Notes: generated from the letters alone by a model not told the origin. Numbered from the stretch's first letter, positions 37,043 through 47,953 are shown. The stretch is 64,000 bases of DNA from G965267335 sp965267335 (GCA_965267335.1 OZ253953.1:3534001-3598000); one strand, 5' to 3'. Program-made: numbers and translations.

Positions 37043-39310
37043 TTACGCATTCTGAAGTTTAATCAAATTCAATGCGGAGCCTGCCTTAAACCACTCAATC
37101 TGCTGTGCATTGTATGTATGGTTACAAGCAATAACATCCTTGGTCCCATCTGAATGTACAACCTCAATATTGAGTTGCTTATCGGGAGCAAATTCGTTCA
37201 AATCCAAGAAATTGAATGTGTCATCTTCCTGAATCTTGTCGTAATCATTCTCATTGGCAAAGGTCAAACCTAGCATACCTTGTTTCTTAAGGTTCGTTTC
37301 ATGAATACGAGCAAATGACTTTACGATTACCGCTTTTACTCCAAGATGTCTTGGTTCCATAGCAGCGTGCTCTCTTGAAGAACCCTCACCATAGTTATGA
37401 TCACCAACAACTATAGAAGGAACCCCTTCTGCTTTGTAGTGACGGGCAGTAGCTGGTACTTCTCCGTACTCACCAGTCAATTGGTTCTTTACTTTGTTGG
37501 TAGCACCACCAAATGCATTTACCGCACCAATCAGACAGTTATTGGAAATATTATCCAGGTGACCTCTGTACCTCAACCATGGACCTGCCATTGAGATATG
37601 GTCAGTAGTACATTTTCCATCTGCTTTGATCAGAAGTTTAGCACCTGTAATATTTTCACCATCCCAAGGCTCAAAAGGAGTAAGCAACTGAAGTCGTTCT
37701 GAATCTGGCTTCACGATTACTTCTACTGCAGACCCATCTTCAGCCGGAGACTGATATCCATTATCCTCAACCGCAAACCCGGCAGAAGGTAACTCAATAC
37801 CATGAGGTTCATCAAGCTTCACTTCCTCTCCACTTTCGTTAGTAAGGGTGTCAGTAATTGGGTTAAAATCCAATCTACCGGAGATCGCAACAGCAGCAAC
37901 CATTTCAGGTGAAGTTACAAAAGCGTGCGTGTTCGGGTTACCATCCGCTCTTTTAGCAAAGTTCCTGTTAAACGAATGTACGATTGAGTTCTTCTCCTGC
38001 TTTTCAGCACCTTCCCTTGCCCACTGACCAATACATGGTCCACAAGCGTTAGTAAATATTTTAGTTGTTTCAAACTTGTTAAAAGTGTCAAACAAACCAT
38101 CTCTTTCCGCAGTGTAACGTACTTGCTCCGAACCGGGGTTAATACCCAGTGTAGCCTTTGGCTTAACACCCTTACTAACAGCATCCTCAACAATTGAAGC
38201 TGCTCTGGTCAAATCTTCGTAAGACGAGTTTGTACATGAACCTATTAAAGCCCACTCTATTTCTGTAGGCCAACCATTGGCTGCTGCCTTTTCTTTCATT
38301 TCCGAAACTGGCGTAGCCAAATCAGGAGTAAATGGTCCATTAAGATGAGGAGTCAACTCTGAAAGGTTAATCTCAATTACCTGATCAAAATACTTCTCAG
38401 GGTTTGCATACACCTCATCATCACCAGTCAGGTGCTCTTTAATGTCGTTTGCAGCATCTGCAACTTCAGCTCTTCCCGTAGCCCGAAGATACCGCTCCAT
38501 ACTTTCATCATATCCAAAAGTAGAGGTTGTAGCACCGATCTCTGCACCCATATTACAGATAGTACCCTTACCTGTACAAGACATTGATTTCGCACCTTCT
38601 CCAAAATATTCTACAATAGCACCAGTACCTCCCTTCACAGTAAGGATACCCGCTACTTTAAGGATAACATCTTTGGGAGATGTCCATCCGTTAAGTTTAC
38701 CTGTAAGTTTTACTCCAATGAGCTTAGGGAATTTTAGTTCCCAAGGCATACCGGCCATTACGTCCACAGCATCAGCACCACCGACACCGATAGCAACCAT
38801 GCCAAGTCCTCCGGCATTAACTGTATGAGAATCGGTTCCGATCATCATACCTCCCGGAAATGCATAGTTCTCAAGAACCACCTGGTGGATAATTCCCGCA
38901 CCTGGCTTCCAAAACCCGATACCATATTTATTTGATACTGACTCAAGAAAGTTAAATACCTCTGAACTGTTATTGATTGCGTTCTGTAAATCAGCACTCG
39001 CACCAATTTTTGCCTGTATTAAGTGATCACAATGCACGGTTGATGGTACTGCTACATTCTTTTTCCCAGCCTGCATGAACTGCAAAAGAGCCATTTGAGC
39101 CGTTGCATCCTGCATAGCTACTCTATCTGGCGCAAAGTCTACATATGACTTCCCTCTTTGAAAATTCTCAAGCTTAGTATCCTCATGCAAGTGAGAATAC
39201 AATATCTTTTCAGCTAGAGTTAGGGGACGATTAGTCACTCCTCTTGCGGCCTCAATTTTTTCGGCCATATTGGCGTACACCGCCTTGATCATATCTAAAT
39301 CAAATACCAT
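37043..39310 (-). CDS. Aconitate hydratase
   Basis: Aconitase isomerises citrate and isocitrate in the TCA cycle. It is 755 residues, the mitochondrial-type aconitase found in Bacteroidota. The [4Fe-4S] ligands are seen in IGSCTNSSYED and NACGPCIGQW. Substrate-site segments GTDSHTVNAGGLGMVAIGVGG (in two conserved halves) and YGEGSSREHAAMEPRHLG are also present. It is monocistronic, with its own terminator. It works with SucC at 54.1 kb in the same cycle but is not linked in an operon. acnA is a common but imprecise symbol. Confidence 0.96.
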   Translation of the reverse strand: MVFDLDMIKAVYANMAEKIEAARGVTNRPLTLAEKILYSHLHEDTKLENFQRGKSYVDFAPDRVAMQDATAQMALLQFMQAGKKNVAVPSTVHCDHLIQAKIGASADLQNAINNSSEVFNFLESVSNKYGIGFWKPGAGIIHQVVLENYAFPGGMMIGTDSHTVNAGGLGMVAIGVGGADAVDVMAGMPWELKFPKLIGVKLTGKLNGWTSPKDVILKVAGILTVKGGTGAIVEYFGEGAKSMSCTGKGTICNMGAEIGATTSTFGYDESMERYLRATGRAEVADAANDIKEHLTGDDEVYANPEKYFDQVIEINLSELTPHLNGPFTPDLATPVSEMKEKAAANGWPTEIEWALIGSCTNSSYEDLTRAASIVEDAVSKGVKPKATLGINPGSEQVRYTAERDGLFDTFNKFETTKIFTNACGPCIGQWAREGAEKQEKNSIVHSFNRNFAKRADGNPNTHAFVTSPEMVAAVAISGRLDFNPITDTLTNESGEEVKLDEPHGIELPSAGFAVEDNGYQSPAEDGSAVEVIVKPDSERLQLLTPFEPWDGENITGAKLLIKADGKCTTDHISMAGPWLRYRGHLDNISNNCLIGAVNAFGGATNKVKNQLTGEYGEVPATARHYKAEGVPSIVVGDHNYGEGSSREHAAMEPRHLGVKAVIVKSFARIHETNLKKQGMLGLTFANENDYDKIQEDDTFNFLDLNEFAPDKQLNIEVVHSDGTKDVIACNHTYNAQQIEWFKAGSALNLIKLQNA

Positions 39311-39717
39311 ATTATTTTCATTTACTGAAACGGACCCGAAATTAGTAAAAGATCGGTATAAAGGAAAGGAAAGAAAGCAGGTAGGTGAAATGTATTCAAG
39401 ATTATTTCAGAGCAATGTCTCCAATGACCTAAGAAATCCCTTTATAGGAAGCCTAGTCACTTCCCCTAAAATCAAACAAAATTGTACTATTTCAATACAA
39501 AAACTGGTTACCTTTAACAATGATGGTGTATATACAGATAGCCAGAATGATATTCAGAGTAATTTTTTATAAAACTTACATCATTCATTTGTACAACAAT
39601 TTTTGAATTACCTTTTTTGTAACTTTCTGAGGGTATAAGCGTAAAAAACAGTATTACTGAGTCTGTACCTATGCTAAGTATCTTACTATCAGTACAGAAC
39701 ATTATTTATAAGCACAC
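39311..39717. other. Intergenic region upstream of the SprB-like locus
   Basis: These 407 bp between divergent genes hold no credible ORF, terminator or repeat that I can see. They must contain the promoters for aconitase and for the SprB-like pair. I found no full TAnnTTTG match at suitable spacing. Confidence 0.5.
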
Positions 39718-40071
39718 ATGAAAAACATGAGCCTCTTACTCAGGTTATTGGTTCCGGCAATGTTCATTGTTGGAAATTTTGCATTTAGCTCCAATAATGG
39801 GACAAAAGAATCGTATTCGGTTCTTAGTGGCCCAATCGAGATACGTGTGGTAAAGACTGTACAGGCTTCAGAAACAAAAAACAATGGTTTTATTAAAATT
39901 AGGGTTACCGGAGGTACAGGTGTTTATACTATAAAGAAATTTGGACCTGGTGGAAAACAAATTGAAAAGGGAGATCAATTTGAATTAAGTAATCTAGCCC
40001 CAGGAACTTATCTGTTCGTGGTAACAGACTCTGACGGTAGCGTAGCCTCCAAAGAAATAAAACTGGAATGA
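39718..40071 (+). CDS. Small secreted protein with one SprB-like repeat
   Basis: This 117-residue protein has an N-terminal signal peptide (about 1-24). Residues about 55-117 (GFIKIRVTGGTGVYTIKKF ... LSNLAPGTYLFVVTDSDG) look like a single SprB-type beta repeat, matching the repeat pattern of the giant protein encoded 17 bp downstream. It lacks a C-terminal sorting domain. The two genes are probably co-transcribed, which suggests it helps assemble or cap the giant adhesin; that is inference. Confidence 0.7.
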   Translation: MKNMSLLLRLLVPAMFIVGNFAFSSNNGTKESYSVLSGPIEIRVVKTVQASETKNNGFIKIRVTGGTGVYTIKKFGPGGKQIEKGDQFELSNLAPGTYLFVVTDSDGSVASKEIKLE

Positions 40072-40088
40072 TGTAGAGGGTTGAATTA

Positions 40089-43000
40089 ATGAGAGCAAAG
40101 TATTACATATTGTTAATGATTTTTTTTACCGTGTTTGGTTCAACAGCGGTAAAGGGCCAGGTAAACATAGATAGCACTACCCAGGTGAATGTTGCTTGTA
40201 ACGGTGATAGCACGGGATCAATCTCAGTTTATATTACGGACATAGGTGGGAGTGGATTATTTGAATATGACATCAGTGGGCCTGTTTCCTCAACAACTGT
40301 CAGTGCGTCTTTGAATCATACCTTTTCGAATTTACCCGATGGTTTCTATATAATAGTTGTAACGGAAAATGGGGGATCCGGACTCTTTGACGCGGTATTC
40401 GTGAATGTATCCGAACCAACTGCCCTATCAAATTCCTCATCGGTAACCGCTCCAAGCTGTTTTGGATCCACTGATGGGAGCATAGACAACACTCCATCTG
40501 GAGGCAGTTCTCCATATACATTTAGTTGGTCTCCCGGAACCGGAATGGGCGAGGACACATCAGGAATTGGCGATGGTCAGTACATTTTTACGATAACTGA
40601 TAGCCTCGGTTGTCAACTTAACGATACAATTACCGTCACAGAACCCGCTGAAATGGTAATTCAAAATGATGTTACACATATCACTTGTTTTGGTGCAGAT
40701 GACGGTATTATTGACATTACCGGAGTTGTCGGAGGAACCGGACCTTATGATTACTCATTCAATGGAGGTGCTTATGGTGCCACGACCACATTCAATGGCT
40801 TGTCTCCAGGTAATTACACCATTAGTGTTCGGGATGCTACAGGCTGTATCAAAGACAGTACAAATATTGCTATACTAGAACCCACAGCACTTACATTAAC
40901 AGGAGTGGTAACAGACGCAACCTGTAACGGTGCTGCAGACGGAGCAATAGATGCAACCCCAGGTGGTGGAGCTGCGCCCTATACATATTCATGGGCTCCA
41001 GGTGGCACTACCGGAGAAGACACTAGTGGTGTTCCGGCAAACACATATACATTAACTGTGACTGATACTAATGGGTGTATGATCGCTCAGGGGTTTACTG
41101 TGAATGAACCTTCCGCCATAAATATAGCGGGAGTAGTGACCGATGTGACCTGCTTCGGAGGGTCTGATGGAGCCATTGACGTAACCACCAGTGGTGGAAC
41201 AGCACCTTATACCTGGGCTTGGTCGCCTGGAACCGGTGCAGCAGAAGACACCATGGCTCTTGACACAGGAACTTATACCGTGAATGTACTGGATTCCAAT
41301 AATTGCCCGGCCAGTCAAAACTTCACCGTCAACCAACCTGCGGATATCTCAGTAACCGCAAATGTAACTGATATTACCTGTTTTGGGGCTGATGATGGCA
41401 TTATTGATATTACAGGCACAGCAGGAGGAACTCCCGGGTACAATTACGCCATTGACTCTCCTGGTGGTCCCTACGGCCCAGCTACTACGTTCAACGGATT
41501 GACTCCCGGAAATCATACCGTTACTATTGAAGACCTCAATGGGTGTACCAAAGACTCAATCTTTACCATCAACGAACCGGGGGAAATATTCCCGAATGTA
41601 ACTGTTACCCACATCACTTGCTTCGGTGCTGATGATGGCATTATTGATGTAACATCAGTTACGGGAGGAACTCCTGGCTTCAATTACGCCATAGATTCAC
41701 CAGGAGGACCATATGGTGCTCCCTCCACTTTTAATGGATTGACCCCGGGAGCCCACATTTTAAGTGTTGAAGATGCCAATGGTTGCACAAAAGACACTTC
41801 CATTACCATTAATGAGCCAACCGATTTAAGTATGACACTCAATCTAACACACATAACCTGTTTCGGAGCTGATGATGGAATAGTAGATATTACCGGGGCC
41901 TCCGGAGGCACTCCCGGATATAATTACGCTGTTGATAACCCTGCAGGTCCGTTTAGTGGAACCACCAATTATCCAGGACTGACTCCTGGCAACCATACTG
42001 TTACCGTTGAAGATGCTAATGGTTGTGCAAAAGACTCAATCATTACAATTAACGAACCGACAGAGATGGTCATTAATAATACAGTGACTCACATTACTTG
42101 TTTCGGAGCTGATGATGGAATCATTGACATAACCTCTATCACAGGAGGAACCGCGGGCTACAACTATGCCATAGATAACCCTGGAGGCCCTTATGGACCG
42201 ACTACTACCTTCAATGGACTTACACCCGGCAACCATACTGTAACTGTTGAGGATGCGAATGGATGTACTAAAGACTCTGTAATAGCTATCAATGAACCAT
42301 TGGACATCTCAGTAACTGCCAACATTACTGACATCACTTGCTTTGGAGCTGACGATGGTATAATTGATATAACTTCAACTTCAGGCGGCACAGCTGGGTA
42401 CAATTACGCAATTGATTCACCTGGAGGGCCATTTGGACCTGCCACAACCTTCAACGGACTAACCCCAGGAAATCATACGGTAACAATAGAAGATGCTAAT
42501 AGCTGTACTAAGGACACTTCTTTCACTGTCAATGAGCCGGCCGCTATGATTATTCAACACACAATTACAGACATAACCTGCTATGGAGCCGATGATGGAG
42601 TGATTGATATCACAGGAATTATTGGAGGTACTCCTGGTTATAATTATGCCATTGACTCCCCCGGAGGGCCATATGGGCCTGCTACTACATTTAACGGACT
42701 GACTCCTGGTAATCATATTATAAGCGTAGAAGATGCGGCTGGATGTGCCTTAGACTCTACCGTAACGATTAATGAACCTGACTCCATGACCTTTGATGTT
42801 ACTGTCACTCATATCGATTGTTTTGGAAGTGACAATGGTGAAATTGATGTTGTAGCAACAAATGGTGGTACGCCTGGATTTAACTATGCCATGGACTCTC
42901 CCGGAGGACCATATAGTGGCACCACCAACTACCCTGGACTGACCCCGGGAGCCCACATTCTGAGTGTAGAAGATGCCAATGGATGTACAAAAGACACCTC

Positions 43001-46000
43001 TATTACCATCAATGAACCCACTGACCTGAGTACATCTGCAGTGCTTACTCCCGCTACCTGTAATGGTGGTGCAGACGGTGCGATTGATTTGACCGTATCT
43101 GGTGGCACACTTCCTATCATCAGCTATTCGTGGAATCCCGGTGGACAAACAACAGAAGACATTAGCGGACTAACTCAAGGTGACTATATCGTCACAGTTA
43201 CAGATAACAATGGATGTACAGAAATAGATACATTCACTGTAGTGGAAAACTTACCTATTATCATTGCCGATTCCGTAGTAAATGTCTCCTGTTTTGGTGG
43301 TAGTGATGGATCTATAGACATCACAATCACAGGCGGAAATCCGCCATACGGACCTTATGCCTGGAGTCACGGACCAACCACTGAAGATGTATCCGGTCTT
43401 CCTGCAGATACGTTTATTGTTGTGGTTAATGACAGCCTTGGATGTACCAATAGCGATACATTCATTGTGACCGAACCAACCGGGATGGCCATCGTGGGTG
43501 CGATCACCGATGTCACTTGTAGAGATAGTACAGATGGAGCTATCGACATAACTGTTTCCGGAGGTGTTACACCATATCAGAGCTATGCATGGCAACCGGG
43601 TGGACAGAGCACAGAGGACATTTCAGGGCTTGCTGCTGGTCAATATATAGTTACGGTAACGGATTCTAACGGCTGTACTCAGAATGATACTTTTGATGTA
43701 GCTGAACCAAATTACGTAACAATTACCGGTATCATTACTCAACCGACTTGTGATGGAGATACGGACGGAGCCATAGACATTACCCCGGCAGGAGGCACAG
43801 CTCCTTATGGACCTTTCGATTGGAATTCAGGTATGTTTACAACCGAAGATATTACAGGTATTGATTCAGGGCAATATATCGTTGAAGTACTGGATGTCAA
43901 CGGTTGTTATGGAACAGATACATTCAATCTCACTGATCCGGACCCGGTTTCTTCAACTGCCGTTATTGGCTTAGCCTCATGTAATGGTGGCGCAGACGGA
44001 TCAATCGACTTAACACCTGCAGGAGGTACTCCTCCATATGTTAGTTTCTCCTGGGATAACGGTGCAACTACTGAAGATATTAGTGGGCTGACCGCTGGAC
44101 AATACATTGTAACGGTGACCGACAGCCTTGGGTGTACGGGAGTAGACACCTTTAATGTTTCGGAAAACACTCCTATTGTTATCGCAGATTCCATAACTGA
44201 CATACAATGTAATGGAAACAGTACCGGTGCAGTAGATGTTACCGTATCGGGTGGTGTACCTCCTTATGCTTCATTTGACTGGAACAGCGGATTTGCCGCT
44301 ACCGAGGACATCAGTGGTGTACCGGCCGGTCAATATATATTTACGGTGACGGATAATGTAAACTGTGTGACCGTTGATACCTTCGTTGTATCTGAGCCAC
44401 CAGCAATTACTATTGTAGATTCCATTACACATGTATTATGTGGTGGAGATAGTACAGGAGCGATAGATTTAACTGTTTCTGGCGGTGTGGGCGGTTTCTC
44501 ATACTTGTGGACTCCCGGAGGAAGCACATCGGAAGATACTAGCAATGTAATTGCAGGGAGTTATGACTTCAGTGTAACCGATTCCAACGGATGTGTATTT
44601 ATGAATACCTACGTGGTAAATGAAAACACACCTATGTCATCAACCTCTGCCACCACAACTACCTGTGCCAACGACTCTTCGGGCACCATTGACCTGACTG
44701 TAAGCGGAGGTGTCACACCTTATAGTTTTGATTGGAATTCAGGGACATATTCAACTGAAGACCTTGACAGTCTTCCGGGAGGGGTATATACCGTGGTAAT
44801 CACGGACTCAGTCGGTTGTACTCATCATGACACCATAACTATCAATACCGATGCCGTTCCTACAGGTGTGTTCACCTCAACTACAGATACCGCTTGTTTC
44901 AATGAAACGGTAACGTTCAACGCCTTAATGGATAACCCTCCGTTTTTCGATCACCCTGGTGGATCTTACTCGTTTGATAATGGTACAACTTTCGGCAATA
45001 TCAATACCTTCATACATAACTCAACAACTGCTGGAGACACAATTGTGACAATGATTTACAGAGATGCCGTTGGTTGTATCTCCGACCCCGACACACTCAG
45101 ACTTCATGTACTTCCTGAAATTACAGCCACTTTCGATACACTGGTTTTCCCAACCTGTACAGGTCCTCCGGGAGAACTTAGGGTACATAATATTGCAGGT
45201 GGATTAGCTCCATACTTTGTAAGTTTCAATTCAGGAGCAGCTGTTCAAACGAATGACACGACATATACAGGACTCGCTCCTGGAATACATACTGTTGACA
45301 TCAATGACGCACACGGTTGTATGCTTTCTCAAAGCATTAACTTCCTGAGCTCTATAACTGCTACAATAGATACAACTGAACCTTCTTGCTATGGACTTTG
45401 TGATGGCGAACTGGCACTTAGCAACGTCACAGGAGGTGTTGCTCCTTATGAGTTCAGCCTGGATGATACTATTGCCGATCCGTTCGATCCGGCAGACTCC
45501 GTATTCAGTGCACTATGTGCCGGGAACTATGACATTTACATCAAAGACTCTACAGATTGTATCGCTATTCTTAACGTTACTCTTGGACAACCGGACTCAA
45601 TAGTTATTAATGAATTAGGTATCAAGGATGAATCATGTAATGGAGTTGGCGATGGTGAAATTACGGTATCAGCTTCTGGAGGTAATGGTGATTACACTTT
45701 TACTTTTGGAGGAAATATGACTACAGGAGCCGGGCCACACACGTTTACTAATATACCTGCCGGTCAGGATACAATATTCCTTACGGATAGTGTCGGCTGT
45801 ACTGATGATCATATATTTACTATTGATTCATCCGATGCCCTGGTTCCCTATATTTCAGAGCTAACTGCTTCCAGTGGATGTAATATCAATGACGGAGTCG
45901 GAATTGTAGATTCTGTAGACGGTGGTTCGGGAAGCTATCAATTCAGCATTAACGGAGGAGTATCTTTCCAGGATACAAACGTATTTACCACGCTACTAGC

Positions 46001-47444
46001 CGGAAGCTATTTAGTGATAACAAGAGACAAGATATTAGGCTGTGAAGACACTACTCGATTTGAAATCAGTGCTCCGGCTGGCGTAAATATGCCATCTATC
46101 GTTAGTACAATTACTGACCCATCATGTGTAACGAATGACGGGACCATAAGCCTGACCAGTATTACCGGAGGTAGTACACCGTATACATTCTCATTATCCG
46201 GTCCTACTACAGCTCCTTCTCAATCTGACTCCACATTTAATGATCTGGTTGAAGGGTTTTATTTCATAACCATAACAGACAACAGCGGCTGCGACCATCC
46301 TTACTATTTCTTCGTTGGTCCAGCAACACCACTCAACATGACGGCTACTCCTACTCCGGAACAGTGTATCAATAGTGATGGTACAGTGACATTAAATATT
46401 AGTGGCGGACAAATGCCGTATCTGGTCAATATCAACGATGGCGCCTCTTATAATCTGGATACTACCTTTTCGACTCCTACACTTTTCATCAATAATTTGA
46501 GTGCCGGAGTTTATGACATTACGCTTTCCGACAGCAGTAATCCATCTTGTACAGACGTGCTTACTATCACGATTACCAGCAACAGAAGTGATGCGATCCT
46601 TCAGACTGATACAGTGACTTGTCCATGGAGCACTGATGGCACACTGGAAATCACCTTGAGTGACAATGCCCTATATTCCTTTGCTTTCAGCATTGATGAC
46701 ACGCTCTCGTTTGATACTAGCAGAAGTTATTCAAGTCTGGCACCGGGCGTACATGAATTATGGATCAAGCAATATGATTTGATGACTGGTGACTCTTGTA
46801 TATATCCAGACAACGAAACTTATTACTATGTACCATGGAGTGATACGCTGTTGGGAGTACTGTACGATTCATCTTCATATGCCCATATGTGGGATGATAC
46901 CACATTGTACGATACGTTCACCGTGGCTAACTTTATCACATTCGCACCGGATAGTATGAACACCGGATTCACGACAACCAATGCAGATAAGAATGAGTTC
47001 AATGGAACAGCTTTGGTCCACAATATCACCGGAGGAACACCAGGCTACTTCTATTCAATTGGTGACACCACAAGTTACATTGCTTATAATAGCGCTGATA
47101 CTACTCAAAATCTAATTATCAACCTTCCTCCAGGCGACACATTGATCTATGTCAGAGATAGTAATATGTGTGTACAGGAGTTTGTTTTCAATGTAGGGGT
47201 GAATCTATTTATTCCTAACATCTTTACTCCAAATGATGATGGTGACAATGACACCTTCGAAATTTGTGGATTAACAGAAGATGCGGAATTAAGAGTTTAT
47301 AACAGATGGGGATCGCTGGTATACTATCATGAGAAATATGACAACTCATGGTCGGGCACCAAACTTTCTGATGGCACCTACTTCTTTGAAATCAAAACTG
47401 TAAGTGGAGAATCCTATAATGGGTGGGTGGAAATACTTAGGTAG
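40089..47444 (+). CDS. Giant SprB-repeat adhesin with T9SS type B sorting domain
   Basis: This 2451-residue cell-surface protein has a signal peptide (about 1-24, ending VKGQ). About 25-30 SprB-type repeats follow, each with a C(F/N)G..DG(A/I)ID core, a GG(T/V)PPY turn and an NGC(T/A) ending. The C-terminus (about 2365-2451) is the gliding-associated type B sorting domain (FIPNIFTPNDDGDNDTFEI, VYNRWGSLVYYHEKY, YNGWVEILR). Seven consecutive units at about 41.38-43.02 kb are 80 residues each and nearly identical. It is like SprB of Flavobacterium johnsoniae in architecture, the mobile gliding adhesin, but shorter. Antisense ORFs across it are composition artefacts. Confidence 0.93.
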   Translation: MRAKYYILLMIFFTVFGSTAVKGQVNIDSTTQVNVACNGDSTGSISVYITDIGGSGLFEYDISGPVSSTTVSASLNHTFSNLPDGFYIIVVTENGGSGLFDAVFVNVSEPTALSNSSSVTAPSCFGSTDGSIDNTPSGGSSPYTFSWSPGTGMGEDTSGIGDGQYIFTITDSLGCQLNDTITVTEPAEMVIQNDVTHITCFGADDGIIDITGVVGGTGPYDYSFNGGAYGATTTFNGLSPGNYTISVRDATGCIKDSTNIAILEPTALTLTGVVTDATCNGAADGAIDATPGGGAAPYTYSWAPGGTTGEDTSGVPANTYTLTVTDTNGCMIAQGFTVNEPSAINIAGVVTDVTCFGGSDGAIDVTTSGGTAPYTWAWSPGTGAAEDTMALDTGTYTVNVLDSNNCPASQNFTVNQPADISVTANVTDITCFGADDGIIDITGTAGGTPGYNYAIDSPGGPYGPATTFNGLTPGNHTVTIEDLNGCTKDSIFTINEPGEIFPNVTVTHITCFGADDGIIDVTSVTGGTPGFNYAIDSPGGPYGAPSTFNGLTPGAHILSVEDANGCTKDTSITINEPTDLSMTLNLTHITCFGADDGIVDITGASGGTPGYNYAVDNPAGPFSGTTNYPGLTPGNHTVTVEDANGCAKDSIITINEPTEMVINNTVTHITCFGADDGIIDITSITGGTAGYNYAIDNPGGPYGPTTTFNGLTPGNHTVTVEDANGCTKDSVIAINEPLDISVTANITDITCFGADDGIIDITSTSGGTAGYNYAIDSPGGPFGPATTFNGLTPGNHTVTIEDANSCTKDTSFTVNEPAAMIIQHTITDITCYGADDGVIDITGIIGGTPGYNYAIDSPGGPYGPATTFNGLTPGNHIISVEDAAGCALDSTVTINEPDSMTFDVTVTHIDCFGSDNGEIDVVATNGGTPGFNYAMDSPGGPYSGTTNYPGLTPGAHILSVEDANGCTKDTSITINEPTDLSTSAVLTPATCNGGADGAIDLTVSGGTLPIISYSWNPGGQTTEDISGLTQGDYIVTVTDNNGCTEIDTFTVVENLPIIIADSVVNVSCFGGSDGSIDITITGGNPPYGPYAWSHGPTTEDVSGLPADTFIVVVNDSLGCTNSDTFIVTEPTGMAIVGAITDVTCRDSTDGAIDITVSGGVTPYQSYAWQPGGQSTEDISGLAAGQYIVTVTDSNGCTQNDTFDVAEPNYVTITGIITQPTCDGDTDGAIDITPAGGTAPYGPFDWNSGMFTTEDITGIDSGQYIVEVLDVNGCYGTDTFNLTDPDPVSSTAVIGLASCNGGADGSIDLTPAGGTPPYVSFSWDNGATTEDISGLTAGQYIVTVTDSLGCTGVDTFNVSENTPIVIADSITDIQCNGNSTGAVDVTVSGGVPPYASFDWNSGFAATEDISGVPAGQYIFTVTDNVNCVTVDTFVVSEPPAITIVDSITHVLCGGDSTGAIDLTVSGGVGGFSYLWTPGGSTSEDTSNVIAGSYDFSVTDSNGCVFMNTYVVNENTPMSSTSATTTTCANDSSGTIDLTVSGGVTPYSFDWNSGTYSTEDLDSLPGGVYTVVITDSVGCTHHDTITINTDAVPTGVFTSTTDTACFNETVTFNALMDNPPFFDHPGGSYSFDNGTTFGNINTFIHNSTTAGDTIVTMIYRDAVGCISDPDTLRLHVLPEITATFDTLVFPTCTGPPGELRVHNIAGGLAPYFVSFNSGAAVQTNDTTYTGLAPGIHTVDINDAHGCMLSQSINFLSSITATIDTTEPSCYGLCDGELALSNVTGGVAPYEFSLDDTIADPFDPADSVFSALCAGNYDIYIKDSTDCIAILNVTLGQPDSIVINELGIKDESCNGVGDGEITVSASGGNGDYTFTFGGNMTTGAGPHTFTNIPAGQDTIFLTDSVGCTDDHIFTIDSSDALVPYISELTASSGCNINDGVGIVDSVDGGSGSYQFSINGGVSFQDTNVFTTLLAGSYLVITRDKILGCEDTTRFEISAPAGVNMPSIVSTITDPSCVTNDGTISLTSITGGSTPYTFSLSGPTTAPSQSDSTFNDLVEGFYFITITDNSGCDHPYYFFVGPATPLNMTATPTPEQCINSDGTVTLNISGGQMPYLVNINDGASYNLDTTFSTPTLFINNLSAGVYDITLSDSSNPSCTDVLTITITSNRSDAILQTDTVTCPWSTDGTLEITLSDNALYSFAFSIDDTLSFDTSRSYSSLAPGVHELWIKQYDLMTGDSCIYPDNETYYYVPWSDTLLGVLYDSSSYAHMWDDTTLYDTFTVANFITFAPDSMNTGFTTTNADKNEFNGTALVHNITGGTPGYFYSIGDTTSYIAYNSADTTQNLIINLPPGDTLIYVRDSNMCVQEFVFNVGVNLFIPNIFTPNDDGDNDTFEICGLTEDAELRVYNRWGSLVYYHEKYDNSWSGTKLSDGTYFFEIKTVSGESYNGWVEILR
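41380..43020 (+). repeat. Seven 240-bp tandem repeats inside the adhesin gene
   Basis: The start of the repeat (CFGADDGIID) recurs at about 41.38, 41.62, 41.86, 42.10, 42.34, 42.58 and, in a diverged form, 42.82 kb. The spacing is exactly 240 bp (80 codons). Units differ mainly at third positions and a few residues. Such repeats can expand or contract by recombination. Confidence 0.9.
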
Positions 47445-47953
47445 AGGAATTTTAAATTATAAATGTTAAATAATAAATATTAAAGGGTCACACACCGTGC
47501 TGAATCGATCAAATTAAAATTTAAACTTTAAGATTTAACATTTAACCTTCCCCAAAAAAACATTATATCCATGCCGCTGGAGAATCCTATAATGGACGGG
47601 TTAAATACTTACGTAGAGAGGGACTGAATTGAATTTTAAATTATATAAATGTTAAATAATAAATATTAAAGAATCACACACCGTGCCAAAGCAATCAAAT
47701 TAAAATTTAAACTTTAAGATTTAACATTTAATCTTCCCCCAAAAAAACATTGTATCCATGCCGCTGGAGAATCCTATTATGGACGGGTGGAAATACTTAC
47801 GTAGAAAGGAGCTGAGTTCAATTAATTTTAAATTCTAAATGTTAAATAATAAATATTAAATGAACCCAATCCTTGCTAAAGCGATCGAATTAGAATTTAA
47901 ACTTTAAACTTTAAGATTTAACATTTAAACTTCCCAAAAACCCCATCGTATCC
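47405..47953. repeat. Tandem triplication of an intergenic region with both flanking gene ends
   Basis: Copies start at about 47405, 47578 and 47765 (TGGAGAATCCTAT(A/T)ATGG). Each contains the last codons of the adhesin gene, an AT-rich palindromic stretch (TAAATGTTAAAT...AAGATTTAACATTTA), then the last codons of the convergent acyl-CoA reductase gene (CCAAAAAnnnCAT..TATCCA). Only the outermost ends remain in frame. The periods are 173 and 187 bp. No gene lies in 47445-47910. Confidence 0.88.

Noticed and set aside
40683..43020. Regular 240-bp spacing resembling a CRISPR-like or satellite array
   Set aside because: The reading frame continues without a stop and the units are whole SprB protein repeats; the orphan Cas6 is not related to it.
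40300..44545. Many antisense ORFs of 60-130 residues across the adhesin gene
   Set aside because: They follow the repeat period, share the low-complexity mirror of the sense strand and lack starts with ribosome-binding context.
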